Positions 56,780 to 64,000 of a DNA stretch of 64,000 nucleotides are shown here, one piece after another. The translations under genes and the position numbers were made by a program. Numbering within the stretch: the first letter of the stretch is position 1; every line of letters starts with the position of its first letter. Under the pieces are notes generated by a model. That model searched no databases. It saw only the letters and a program-made list of their open reading frames with translations, and was not told where the DNA came from. The DNA is taken from NCBI GenBank assembly GCA_035286125.1, contig JAYKIS010000082.1, forward strand, positions 1 through 64,000, given 5' to 3'. The DNA comes from VGJW01 sp035286125 (GTDB taxonomy: Bacteria; Cyanobacteriota; Sericytochromatia; S15B-MN24; VGJW01).

Positions 56780-59700
56780 TCAGGTCAGTTGGAAGTGCCA
56801 TGTCAGGTTGTGGTTGCTGTCGACCTCGACCAGGTGATTGGCGCCGGCGTGATGCACCATCGTCCTGCCCGAGTCGAGGCGCCAGGCCAAGACCGGGGTC
56901 AGCATCTGCATCTGGAATCTTCCCTTGCGGCCGTAGCAGGCAGGCGCACCGCCATACTGCCAGACGAGCTTGCCTGCGGGGTCCAGTTCGAGCACCCGGT
57001 GGTTCTGGGTGTCGGCGATCAAGGTGTGCCCGTTGGCAAGCCGTGTGGCGTGCTCCGGATGGAACAACTGGCCATGGGCGTTGCCCGCGTTCCCCGGTTG
57101 CCCGAAGGCCCACACCGTCCGTCCCTGAGCGTCGAACTCATAGATGGCGTGCCCCCCCCAGTCCGTGACGAGCACGTTCCCATTGGGCAGCCGCGTCGCG
57201 TGACTGGGTGCCGCAAGATTATCCTTGCGCCACACCACGTCCTGGCTGACCGTGACCTCGAGAACGCGTCTGTTGCCCATGTCCGCCACGAGGAAGGTCC
57301 CGTGGCTCGTACGCTCGACGCTGGCCGGTTCGTCGAGCTGCTTGGGCGCGGCACCCCGCTCCCCCATCTTGCCGAACTGCCAGACGATGGCATTGTCCCT
57401 GATCTCGATGATCCGATGATGACCCGTGTCGGCGACAAGGGTGCCGCCCTGGGGGGTCCGCCACGCGTATCGGGCCTGGGCCAGCCGCTGCCTTTCGCCA
57501 CCGGACAGCCCGGTGTATTGCCAACTCACCTGCAGCTTGCGGTTGACCTCGAGCAATCTGTGGCGCGAGCGATCCGCAAAGAGAAAGGTCTCGGGCAAGT
57601 TGGGGGGCAGGGCGCTGGCCTGGGTTTCGGGGGCGGGAGCCTCACCGGCCTGGACCTCGGGTACGGAGCCTTCCGGCTGCCCGACTTCGCCGGGGGCGGA
57701 TGGAGCACCCAGGTTCACTTCCCTTGCCGGACGGCCCTCGGCATCGACACACACGGCACCGCCTCGGCCCGCAATCCACGTCCGGCCCTGACCGTCTCGC
57801 TCTGCCGCATAGGGGTCGCGGGCCGCCGCACCGCCCCGCGCAGGCGCGATCCGGTGCGCCCAGCGAATCTGTCTTCCGCCGTCCAGCTCGATGACGCGCT
57901 GGTTGCCGGTGTCGCAGACGAGGAGGCCGCCATCGGGCAACAGGGCGATCCCCTGAGGATCGCTGAGTTGCCCGGCACCGGTGCCCTGGCCGCCACCAAG
58001 TCGGCTCGAGGCATTGCCATACTGCCACAGCACCTCGCCAGCCGCATCGACCCCGAGGATGCGATGGTTGCCCGTGTCGAGGATGACCGTCAGGCCGTCT
58101 GCCCGACGCAAGGCTGCCCCGGGCTTGAAGAGCAGGCCACGCGCCACCCCTGCCTTGCCTGTCTCGCCATAGCTCCAGACCACGGTGCCGGCGGGAGTCA
58201 CCTCGAGGACCCGATGCTGGCCGGTGTCCACGATCAGCGTGTGGCCGCTGGCGAGCCGTGAGGCATGCCGGGGCTGCTTCAGGCGCTCGGCATCTCCGCC
58301 TCCGAAGCCCCATACTTCCGTCTGATTCCTGCGGTCGAACTCGATGACCCGGCCCAGATCAAGGTCCACGAGCAGCACGTTGCCACCCGGTACCCGACGT
58401 ACCATTGCGGGCATCGGCATCCGCTGGGACCACGTCTCGCTGCCATCCGGGGCGAGTCCGACGGCCCGGCGGCGCGGAGGATCGGCCAGCAGCACCTCGG
58501 AATCGTCCTGACCCACCCAGGCGTCGACGGAGTGGACCTCGCTGGCTTCGTCGACGCCCTCCGGGTCCCGGTCATCCGGCTGGCTTCCGGCCCACGTCGC
58601 AAGGGGGGGCGTCGGAACGTCTGCTTGCGGTTCTGGCGCATCCGGTTCGGCAGCCCTGGCAGGCGCCGGGTCAGGAACGGGAGCGGCAGGTTGCCCTGAC
58701 CGCAGGGCGGCTGCCTGCTCGAGCAGTTGAGGATAGCGACCCGTCAGAAAGCGCGCGAGTTGTTCTTCCCCGATGGCGACAGCCACGGGCTCTGCGCCGC
58801 CTGCCAACTGTGCGGCCAGTTGCAGGCCCGTCGGGTCCCGCGGATCGAGCATGGCCACCACAAGTCGGCCGTCCTCGCGGAACAGCGGCACCATGCCCAG
58901 CGATCGCACCATCCGCTCGGGGAGCTGGGCCACGACCAGCGGGTCGACCCGGCTGTCTTCCAGGGGGCCGGCGTGGGGGGCATTGTCCTTCAGGCGGGCC
59001 AGCTCGGCACGGGTGACGACGCCCATCCCGATAAGCACGTCCGTCAGGCTGGGCGTCACGGGCAGCCACTCGCGCACGGGCGGGTGCGCGAGGGTCAGCG
59101 GCATCATGTCGAGCGGTGCGTCTTTCTCCAGCTTGCGCCGCTGCAAATCAATCGTCAGCAATCGATGGCGACCAGCCTGTGTGCCTTCCTGCACCACGAC
59201 GCTCAGGCGGTGCCCGTCCGGCGAGATGCGGAATGGCTCGACAGGGGCGGTTGAAGCGCGGTGGCCGGGCAGATTGAGCAGGTGCCGGACGCGCAGGTCT
59301 GCGGTCGAGACCGTCAGCAGGCCCAGTTCGTCCCCCGTGCGATAGAACAGCACGTAGAGCAACTGGCCGTCGGGACTCAGGCCGAGGGGGCCGAGCGGCC
59401 CTGTAGGGAAGTTCTGGAAGCGTGGCTTGCCCGTCGTCAGGTCGATGACGCCCAGGCGGGGCGTCTGGCCATCCGTGACCCACCCCTGGCGACCGAGCGC
59501 GGCAAGCCCGAGGGCCTTTCGGCCACCGGCCGGACGAATCTGGACAGCGGCCGCCTGGGTGCCGGAGGCTGCCGCGATGACGTGGACGATGCCCGTGCCG
59601 CGGTTTCCGGCGAGGATGAACTCTCCCCCGGGTGACGTGGCCAGATCGATGGGGCCGACGGGTTCGGGCTGGGGCGACTGGATCGGACTGGGCAGGGTCA

Positions 59701-60112
59701 GGACCGAAGGTGAGGTCGCACGCTGGGGCACTCCGGCGAGGGCAAGGAAGCCACCCTGTGGCGTGGCGAACAGGCCCGGCCGGACGTTGGCAGGCGCCTG
59801 GACGACATCTTCGATGGTGAGGCCATCGAGGGAGAGCACGAGCACACGACCGTCGGTCCACCGCGGCCAGCCACCCGTATCCACGGGTTCGCCCGCCTTG
59901 ACCGAGGCCATCACCGTGCCGCGCCTGGGGTCCTTGAAGGGCACTACCTGCGCGGCATCGTCCGGGACGACGGCCGGCGGCATGGGAATGGGTTTGGCGA
60001 CGGTTTCCTGCTGGACGCGCCGTTGGGCCTCTGCCAGCTGGGAGGGCGTGACAAGGCGGGATCGGACGAGCAGGTCGCCAATCAGGGCGTCGTCGGGGAC
60101 AGGATTCGACAC
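56780..60112 (-). CDS. Large two-propeller protein with MshEN-like (GspE N-terminal) domains
   Basis: The 1110-residue protein begins with a short MshEN-like helical motif (IGDLLVRSRLVTPSQLAEAQ). A first beta-propeller of six or so blades follows (about 60-340). A second, fuller MshEN/GspE-N domain at about 350-460 has LIGMGVVTRAELARL, then MVRSLGMVPLFREDGRLVVA and DPRDPTGLQLAAQL. A Pro/Ala-rich linker leads to a C-terminal propeller of about ten blades with the pattern L(V/I)xDTGxHRxxExDxxGxxxWxYG, close to NHL/arylsulfotransferase-type repeats. MshEN domains of pilus and secretion ATPases bind cyclic di-GMP; no ATPase is present here. GTG start at 60112. Probably cytoplasmic scaffold or sensor. 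Confidence 0.78.
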   Translation of the reverse strand: MSNPVPDDALIGDLLVRSRLVTPSQLAEAQRRVQQETVAKPIPMPPAVVPDDAAQVVPFKDPRRGTVMASVKAGEPVDTGGWPRWTDGRVLVLSLDGLTIEDVVQAPANVRPGLFATPQGGFLALAGVPQRATSPSVLTLPSPIQSPQPEPVGPIDLATSPGGEFILAGNRGTGIVHVIAAASGTQAAAVQIRPAGGRKALGLAALGRQGWVTDGQTPRLGVIDLTTGKPRFQNFPTGPLGPLGLSPDGQLLYVLFYRTGDELGLLTVSTADLRVRHLLNLPGHRASTAPVEPFRISPDGHRLSVVVQEGTQAGRHRLLTIDLQRRKLEKDAPLDMMPLTLAHPPVREWLPVTPSLTDVLIGMGVVTRAELARLKDNAPHAGPLEDSRVDPLVVAQLPERMVRSLGMVPLFREDGRLVVAMLDPRDPTGLQLAAQLAGGAEPVAVAIGEEQLARFLTGRYPQLLEQAAALRSGQPAAPVPDPAPARAAEPDAPEPQADVPTPPLATWAGSQPDDRDPEGVDEASEVHSVDAWVGQDDSEVLLADPPRRRAVGLAPDGSETWSQRMPMPAMVRRVPGGNVLLVDLDLGRVIEFDRRNQTEVWGFGGGDAERLKQPRHASRLASGHTLIVDTGQHRVLEVTPAGTVVWSYGETGKAGVARGLLFKPGAALRRADGLTVILDTGNHRILGVDAAGEVLWQYGNASSRLGGGQGTGAGQLSDPQGIALLPDGGLLVCDTGNQRVIELDGGRQIRWAHRIAPARGGAAARDPYAAERDGQGRTWIAGRGGAVCVDAEGRPAREVNLGAPSAPGEVGQPEGSVPEVQAGEAPAPETQASALPPNLPETFLFADRSRHRLLEVNRKLQVSWQYTGLSGGERQRLAQARYAWRTPQGGTLVADTGHHRIIEIRDNAIVWQFGKMGERGAAPKQLDEPASVERTSHGTFLVADMGNRRVLEVTVSQDVVWRKDNLAAPSHATRLPNGNVLVTDWGGHAIYEFDAQGRTVWAFGQPGNAGNAHGQLFHPEHATRLANGHTLIADTQNHRVLELDPAGKLVWQYGGAPACYGRKGRFQMQMLTPVLAWRLDSGRTMVHHAGANHLVEVDSNHNLTWHFQLT

Positions 60113-60150
60113 GACCGGGGCACCGCGGGACGAGTAGGACCGGGCTGCTT

Positions 60151-60179
60151 TTGACGAAAGGCCCGCGCCTGCCTATCAT
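60151..60179 (+). promoter_or_regulatory. Sigma-70-type promoter of the small Cys-rich gene
   Basis: TTGACG (60151-60156), a 17-base spacer and TATCAT (60174-60179) form a near-consensus promoter. Transcription would start near 60187, giving a leader of about 58 bases before ATG 60245. Confidence 0.7.
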
Positions 60180-60244
60180 ACCTCCCTGTCCTCGCGCCGG
60201 ACCTGACGTGCGTCACGTCGGGGCGCCCAATCCGGAGGTTTCCG

Positions 60245-60538
60245 ATGGCCGGTTCACCCCAGCCCCAGCAGCCCGGTGCGCCCCAGCCCGGAGGCCTCCC
60301 CGGCCAGACCTCGCCGACGGGGTCGCTGCAGCAACGCCCGCGCAAGCTTTGTCCGGTGATGAGCACGGCGGCCCAGCAGGCCGGTTGCGTCGAGCACAAC
60401 TGTGGCCTCTGGTCCCAGGCCTACAAGGCGTGCGGGCTGGCGTGCGGGCCGGATGCCATGGCGGCGGGCTTCGAGAAGCTCGAATCGACCTTCGATTACA
60501 TGACCAAGATCATGGCGGACATCAAGGCCAAGATCTAG
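60245..60538 (+). CDS. Small Cys-rich putative metal-binding protein
   Basis: The 97-residue protein has a Pro/Gly/Gln-rich disordered start (about 30 residues). The core has five cysteines: Cys36, Cys48, Cys53, Cys63 and Cys67, spaced C-x11-C-x4-C-x9-C-x3-C. The core includes KLCPVMS and NCGLW, a pattern seen in small uncharacterised proteins with a CP...C...CxxW...C layout that may bind zinc or an iron-sulfur cluster. The C-terminal 30 residues form an amphipathic helix. ATG 60245 follows GGAGG by 6 bases, and a strong promoter precedes it. Its TAG shares the palindrome CTAG with the opposite gene's stop. Confidence 0.68.
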   Translation: MAGSPQPQQPGAPQPGGLPGQTSPTGSLQQRPRKLCPVMSTAAQQAGCVEHNCGLWSQAYKACGLACGPDAMAAGFEKLESTFDYMTKIMADIKAKI

Positions 60539-61413
60539 GCCGTCCCGGCGCCTTCCCTGGCAAAAGGGTTGGCGACGCGTTCGCGGCCCACGGTGGTTGC
60601 CGGCCCGTGCCCCGGCAGCAGCAGGGTCTCCTCGGGTTCTTCGAGCAACCGCGCGAGTGAGGACCGGTGCACCGGATGGTCGGCCGGTCCCCCGAAGGTC
60701 CGGCCCAGCGAACGGGCGAACATCGTGTCGCCGGGGAAAAGCCGCTTGCCCAGCCGCCAGGTGCACCCCCCGGGCGTGTGGCCAGGGGTCGGCAGCCAGT
60801 CGATATCGGGGTCCCTGAGTGCGTCCGGATGGAGAAGCGGGCACGCGATTCCGCTGGCACGAGCCAGTTCATGGTCGTCCGGATGCAGGAACACGGGGGC
60901 TCCCGTCTCCCCGGAAAGCCAGCCTGCACCGCCCACATGGTCCCGATGCCCGTGGGTCACGAGGATGCCCCGCAACGTGACAAGCTCCCTTCGCAGCCAT
61001 GCCCGTGGTACTTCGGGCCGGAAGCCCGGGTCGACAATCCAGGCCGACCTGCTTGGCGTCTGGCAGATGATCCATGTGTTCGAGGCGTACCCCCCGGGTG
61101 TTTCCGAGAGCGTATAGCGCAGCGTCTGCCAGCCGTCGTCCGGTTCTGTCAGGGCTTCGGGTCGCGATGAGCCGAGAGCGAGGCCCGCGAGTGCCTCGCC
61201 GCGCAGATCCAGACAGCGTCCGAGGGCGACGGCCGTGTCGGGAGGCAGGGGTGCGTCGAGCGCCTCCCAGGCGGCGAGCCGAGACTCGGGCACACCCAAC
61301 TGCCCGGCCACGTGCGCCCGGCTCAGGCCGAGCCCTGCGCGGGCCTTGGCGATGACGTCGCCGGCTTCGTCCTCGAAGGGCAGGATGTCCGCGAGCGTGC
61401 TGGGTTCCGGCAT
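60535..61413 (-). CDS. HTH (Cro/CI-type) domain fused to metallo-beta-lactamase-fold hydrolase
   Basis: The 292-residue protein has an N-terminal XRE-like helix-turn-helix (about 18-75: GLGLSRAHVAGQLGVPESRL). The metallo-beta-lactamase domain follows, with HxHxDH at 154-159 (THGHRDHVGG), PTPGHTPGG, FPGDTMF and LLPGHGPATT. This layout is of the glyoxalase II/YcbL type, a thioester or phosphodiester hydrolase. The fusion may be a DNA-binding regulator that senses its own substrate, or the HTH may serve in protein contact. The gene ends sharing CTAG with the opposite gene. Confidence 0.8.
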   Translation of the reverse strand: MPEPSTLADILPFEDEAGDVIAKARAGLGLSRAHVAGQLGVPESRLAAWEALDAPLPPDTAVALGRCLDLRGEALAGLALGSSRPEALTEPDDGWQTLRYTLSETPGGYASNTWIICQTPSRSAWIVDPGFRPEVPRAWLRRELVTLRGILVTHGHRDHVGGAGWLSGETGAPVFLHPDDHELARASGIACPLLHPDALRDPDIDWLPTPGHTPGGCTWRLGKRLFPGDTMFARSLGRTFGGPADHPVHRSSLARLLEEPEETLLLPGHGPATTVGRERVANPFAREGAGTA

Positions 61414-61459
61414 GTTAACCTTGACCTATCCTGAGTCCCATCTTCGTGGAGGTTCTCCC

Positions 61460-62530
61460 ATGGCCACCGCCATTGCCCACAAGCTCGAGGAGCTGCTCGG
61501 CGCCGACGCCGACAGCCTGCTCAACTACACCTGCAAGGGCATCGACAAGTCGCTGCTTCACCTGCCGGGTCCTGATTTCGTGGAGCGGGTCTTCACCCCC
61601 TCGGATCGGCCGATTCCCGTGATGAACAACCTGCAGCGCCTCTTCTCCACGGGCCGGCTCGCCGGCACGGGCTACCTGTCGATCCTGCCCGTAGACCAGG
61701 GCATCGAGCACAGCGCCGGGGCTTCTTTCGCGAAGAACCCCATCTACTTCGACTCCGAGAACATCGTTCGTCTCGCGATCGAGGGCGGCTGCAACGCCGT
61801 CGCCTCGACCTACGGCGTGCTGGCCTCGGTAGCCCGCAAGTACGCGCACCGCATCCCCTTCATCGTCAAGATCAACCACAACGAATTCCTCTCGTACCCC
61901 AACACCTATGACCAGGTCATGTTCGGGTCCATCGACGAGGCAGCAGCCATGGGTGCTGCAGCAGTCGGGGCGACCATCTACTTCGGTTCCGAGGAGTCGC
62001 GCCGGCAGATCGTCGAGGTCGCCGAGGCCTTCGAGCGGGCGCATCAACTGGGCCTGGCGACCATCCTCTGGTGCTACACCCGCAACAATGGCTTCAAGAA
62101 GGACGGAACGGACTTCCATACGGCGATGGATCTGACGGGTCAGGCCAATCATCTGGGCGTGACCATCAAGGCCGACATCGTCAAGCAGAAGCTGCCCGAG
62201 GTCTTCAAGTCCGGCTACGAGACCATCAACTTCGGCAAGATCGACAAGCGCGTCTTCACCGAGCTCTCGGCGGATCATCCCATCGAGATGACCCGTTACC
62301 AGGTGGCCAACGGCTACATGGGCCGTGCGGGCCTGATCAACAGCGGTGGCGCCAGCTCGGGCGCCACGGACCTTGCGGAGGCGGTCAAGACGGCCGTCAT
62401 CAACAAGCGGGCGGGCGGCATGGGCCTGATCTCGGGTCGCAAGGCGTTCCAGCGTCCCATGGCCGAGGGCGCGGCCCTGCTTCATGCCATCCAGGACGTC
62501 TACCTGGACCCGGCCGTCACCATCGCCTGA
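61460..62530 (+). CDS. Class I fructose-bisphosphate aldolase (FbaB/DhnA type)
   Basis: This 356-residue TIM-barrel aldolase cleaves fructose 1,6-bisphosphate through a lysine Schiff base. Blocks include YLSILPVDQGIEHSAGASF, GCNAVASTYGVLASVARKYA, PFIVKINHNE (an early active-site Lys) and TIKADIVKQKLPEV. The Schiff-base lysine is probably one of the C-terminal half lysines in this DhnA-type family. ATG 61460 follows GGAGG by 7 bases. A TATCCT box at 61427-61432 may be its -10. It stands alone between divergent and convergent genes. Confidence 0.92.
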   Translation: MATAIAHKLEELLGADADSLLNYTCKGIDKSLLHLPGPDFVERVFTPSDRPIPVMNNLQRLFSTGRLAGTGYLSILPVDQGIEHSAGASFAKNPIYFDSENIVRLAIEGGCNAVASTYGVLASVARKYAHRIPFIVKINHNEFLSYPNTYDQVMFGSIDEAAAMGAAAVGATIYFGSEESRRQIVEVAEAFERAHQLGLATILWCYTRNNGFKKDGTDFHTAMDLTGQANHLGVTIKADIVKQKLPEVFKSGYETINFGKIDKRVFTELSADHPIEMTRYQVANGYMGRAGLINSGGASSGATDLAEAVKTAVINKRAGGMGLISGRKAFQRPMAEGAALLHAIQDVYLDPAVTIA

Positions 62531-62541
62531 TTCCGTTTCGT

Positions 62542-62590
62542 CGAACGGTCCGGTCACTCCCCCGGGAGGCGGCCGGACCGTTCGGCTTTG
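62542..62590. terminator. Hairpin terminator after the aldolase gene
   Basis: A 12-base perfect stem (62542-62553 with 62573-62584) encloses a GC-rich loop that can itself pair (CTCCC with GGGAG), followed by GCTTTG. It lies between two convergent genes. The T-run is short, so it may be weak or bidirectional. Confidence 0.65.
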
Positions 62591-62594
62591 GGCT

Positions 62595-64000
62595 TCAGGC
62601 CCGCAGCAGCGATGAGGTCAGCCGCAGGTAGACCCCGGGGTTCTGCTGCAGGAAGCGGCGGAGGTCCGGCGCGGACATCCGATAGGCCGTCACGGGGCCG
62701 CGTGCCACGAGATGCCGCGATGCGGGCTTCTGGTCGAGGATGCGGTCGATTTCCCCTGCAAGTTCCCCGCCACTCCAGGTCAGGTCCGGAAGGTCATCGG
62801 CCTCGCCGACCACGATGCCCTCGTCAATCAGGTAACAGACCCGCGCCCGTTGCCCGGCCTGTGTCAGCTCTGTCCCGTCAGGAAGCACCACCGCCTCGAG
62901 CATGCCCTGGAACTGGGTGCGCTGGGTGGGCGTCAGTTGCCGGAAGACAGGTGAATAGGCCAACCTGTCCCACGCGGGCAGCTGTCGGATGCGGGCCAGA
63001 CGTCGCAGCGTCTCGAGCAGCTCAGTGCCGCGCAGCAGGTAAAGCAGGTCATGGGCGGCCATCGTCAGGACCTCGAGGTCCGATCGGGCGACGACGTCCG
63101 CCGTGCGTGGCGTACCCAGGACGATGGCCGCCTCGCCGAAGTAGTCATGCTGCCCGTAGACGGCGACCTCGCGGCCCTCGCCATCGAGCACGGCAGCCTT
63201 GCCCTCGACGATGATGAAGAACTCGCCACCGGGGTCGCCGCGCCGGATCAGGATGTCCCCGGCCTTGCAGCGACGGGCCTGCGTCATCGAGAACGCCTCG
63301 GCTGCCTTGGCCCACGGCAGGCTGCTGAAGAGGCCTACACGGCTCAGGACATCAAGCGTCGTCTGGGCGGCGCTGTGCCGTGGTCGCTCGTCGACCAGCG
63401 CCACCGTCTGGTCGAGGCCCGCGGGTGCGATGCGCATGCCGGTACCTTCCGGCAGGTTCCGCGCGCTCAGGTGAATCAGCATGACGCGGCGACGCACGTC
63501 CTCGGGCAGTTGCAGGAGCTCCTCGAGGCGCGTATGCAGGGGCGGAATGCCGGCTTCGTGCAGGACCAGGTCGTGATGCCACGGGAAGTCCATCAACTGG
63601 TCGAGACGCGCCTGGTCGATGACGCCCAGGCGATGCAGGGCACGAAACGTCGCCGGATCGTAGAGCGTGTCCGAGCTGTAGACCAGCGAGCGCCCTCCAT
63701 AGAACACTTCGAAGCCCACGCACGGGACGGAATGCAGGGAGTATCTGAAGTGGAACTCGGCCCCCTCGATGCGGACCGGCTCGCCGATGCCGACGGGCGT
63801 GAAATCGAAGAGCGAGGTGAAGCGGGTTCGGGACAGACCCGCCAGCGGTGCATTCTTGGCCACGAAGCTCCGCATGATCGTCGGCGTCGTGAAGACCCGG
63901 ATACGGCCCTCGGCGAGCACCTTCTGCAGGGTGCCGCCGTCATGATCGGCGTGGCAGTGCGTGAGGACGATGGCGTCGATGAGCTTCGGGTTGATCTCCT
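62595..64000 (-). CDS. Metallo-beta-lactamase-fold protein with C-terminal cyclic-nucleotide-binding domain (5' end outside window)
   Basis: The minus-strand frame is open to the window edge, so the N-terminus is missing. The HxHxDH metal site is visible near the edge (VLTHCHADHDGGTLQ). The rest of a metallo-beta-lactamase domain with RNase Z-like features follows (FHFRYSLHSVPCVGFEV, SSDTLYDPATF, LVLHEAGIPPLHT, LIHLSARNLP). A cNMP-binding domain comes next, with CKAGDILIRRGDPGGEFFII and YFGEAAIVLGTPRTADVVA. A third region of about 130 residues ends the protein. The pairing suggests a hydrolase controlled by a cyclic nucleotide. The GTG at 63920 is probably internal. Confidence 0.85.
   Translation of the reverse strand, partial: EINPKLIDAIVLTHCHADHDGGTLQKVLAEGRIRVFTTPTIMRSFVAKNAPLAGLSRTRFTSLFDFTPVGIGEPVRIEGAEFHFRYSLHSVPCVGFEVFYGGRSLVYSSDTLYDPATFRALHRLGVIDQARLDQLMDFPWHHDLVLHEAGIPPLHTRLEELLQLPEDVRRRVMLIHLSARNLPEGTGMRIAPAGLDQTVALVDERPRHSAAQTTLDVLSRVGLFSSLPWAKAAEAFSMTQARRCKAGDILIRRGDPGGEFFIIVEGKAAVLDGEGREVAVYGQHDYFGEAAIVLGTPRTADVVARSDLEVLTMAAHDLLYLLRGTELLETLRRLARIRQLPAWDRLAYSPVFRQLTPTQRTQFQGMLEAVVLPDGTELTQAGQRARVCYLIDEGIVVGEADDLPDLTWSGGELAGEIDRILDQKPASRHLVARGPVTAYRMSAPDLRRFLQQNPGVYLRLTSSLLRA

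Noticed and set aside
56789..58261. 490-codon plus-strand frame opposite the propeller protein
   Set aside because: It mirrors the repeat structure of the real minus-strand gene and has no independent motif.

Overview
The window is dense (about one gene per kilobase), GC-rich bacterial chromosome. Genes are packed into operons whose stop and start codons often overlap (ATGA, GTGA, TTGA, TGATG). The cell is a diderm: it has a lipopolysaccharide-transport operon (LptC, LptA, LptB and one LptF/G permease), several lipoproteins, a beta-barrel candidate and a DUF2490 protein. It also has a flagellin-family gene with a sigma-28 promoter. The order lptC-lptA-lptB-single permease, with no second permease beside it, resembles Cyanobacteria and their non-photosynthetic relatives (Sericytochromatia/Melainabacteria). 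That placement is an inference with low to moderate confidence. No rRNA, tRNA, CRISPR array, insertion sequence or prophage was found.

Layout. 1-4.05 kb: the end of an unknown helical protein, then a tightly coupled operon of a haem-oxygenase-like di-iron protein, an enolase-superfamily enzyme and a GH3-type acyl-amide synthetase. 4.4-5.9 kb: an LTXXQ/CpxP-like periplasmic protein, an ECF sigma factor (probable CTG start) and a zinc-motif anti-sigma factor. 6-11 kb: a lipoprotein, then crotonase, thiolase, 3-hydroxyacyl-CoA dehydrogenase and acyl-CoA dehydrogenase. 11-14 kb: a 1008-residue flagellin-like protein. 14-18 kb: release factor 3 and a minus-strand group of DUF2490 protein, lipoprotein and DUF3293 protein. 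18-27 kb: nadA-nadB converging on rplI-dnaB-purA-plsC-hflX, then yajQ.

26.6-34 kb: rlmH (probable CTG start), DUF1934, argS, an Orn/Lys/Arg-decarboxylase-like enzyme and a DMT transporter, converging on a VWA protein and a J-domain/HEAT protein. 34-42 kb: a 115-kDa-class glutamate dehydrogenase, a secreted EF-hand protein, and a beta-barrel/lipase/MiaE/PHP group. 42-47.5 kb: a leucine-degradation operon (biotin carboxylase, biotinyl protein, HMG-CoA lyase, methylglutaconyl-CoA hydratase-like enzyme, carboxyltransferase) in the order known from the Bacillus yng operon. 47.5-52.4 kb: a PilZ protein, the Lpt operon and ahcY. 52.4-64 kb: a SelW-like selenoprotein, a DEAD-box helicase, an alanine-rich protein with a peptidoglycan-binding-like end, a MshEN/beta-propeller protein, a small Cys-rich protein, an HTH-metallo-beta-lactamase fusion, class I aldolase, and a metallo-beta-lactamase/cyclic-nucleotide-binding protein cut by the window edge.

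The most notable observation is at 52450-52674 on the minus strand. A 74-residue Rdx/SelW-family protein is readable only if an in-frame TGA is decoded as selenocysteine. That TGA lies exactly at the second position of the family's CxxC/CxxU redox motif, and the conserved remainder of the domain follows in the same frame.
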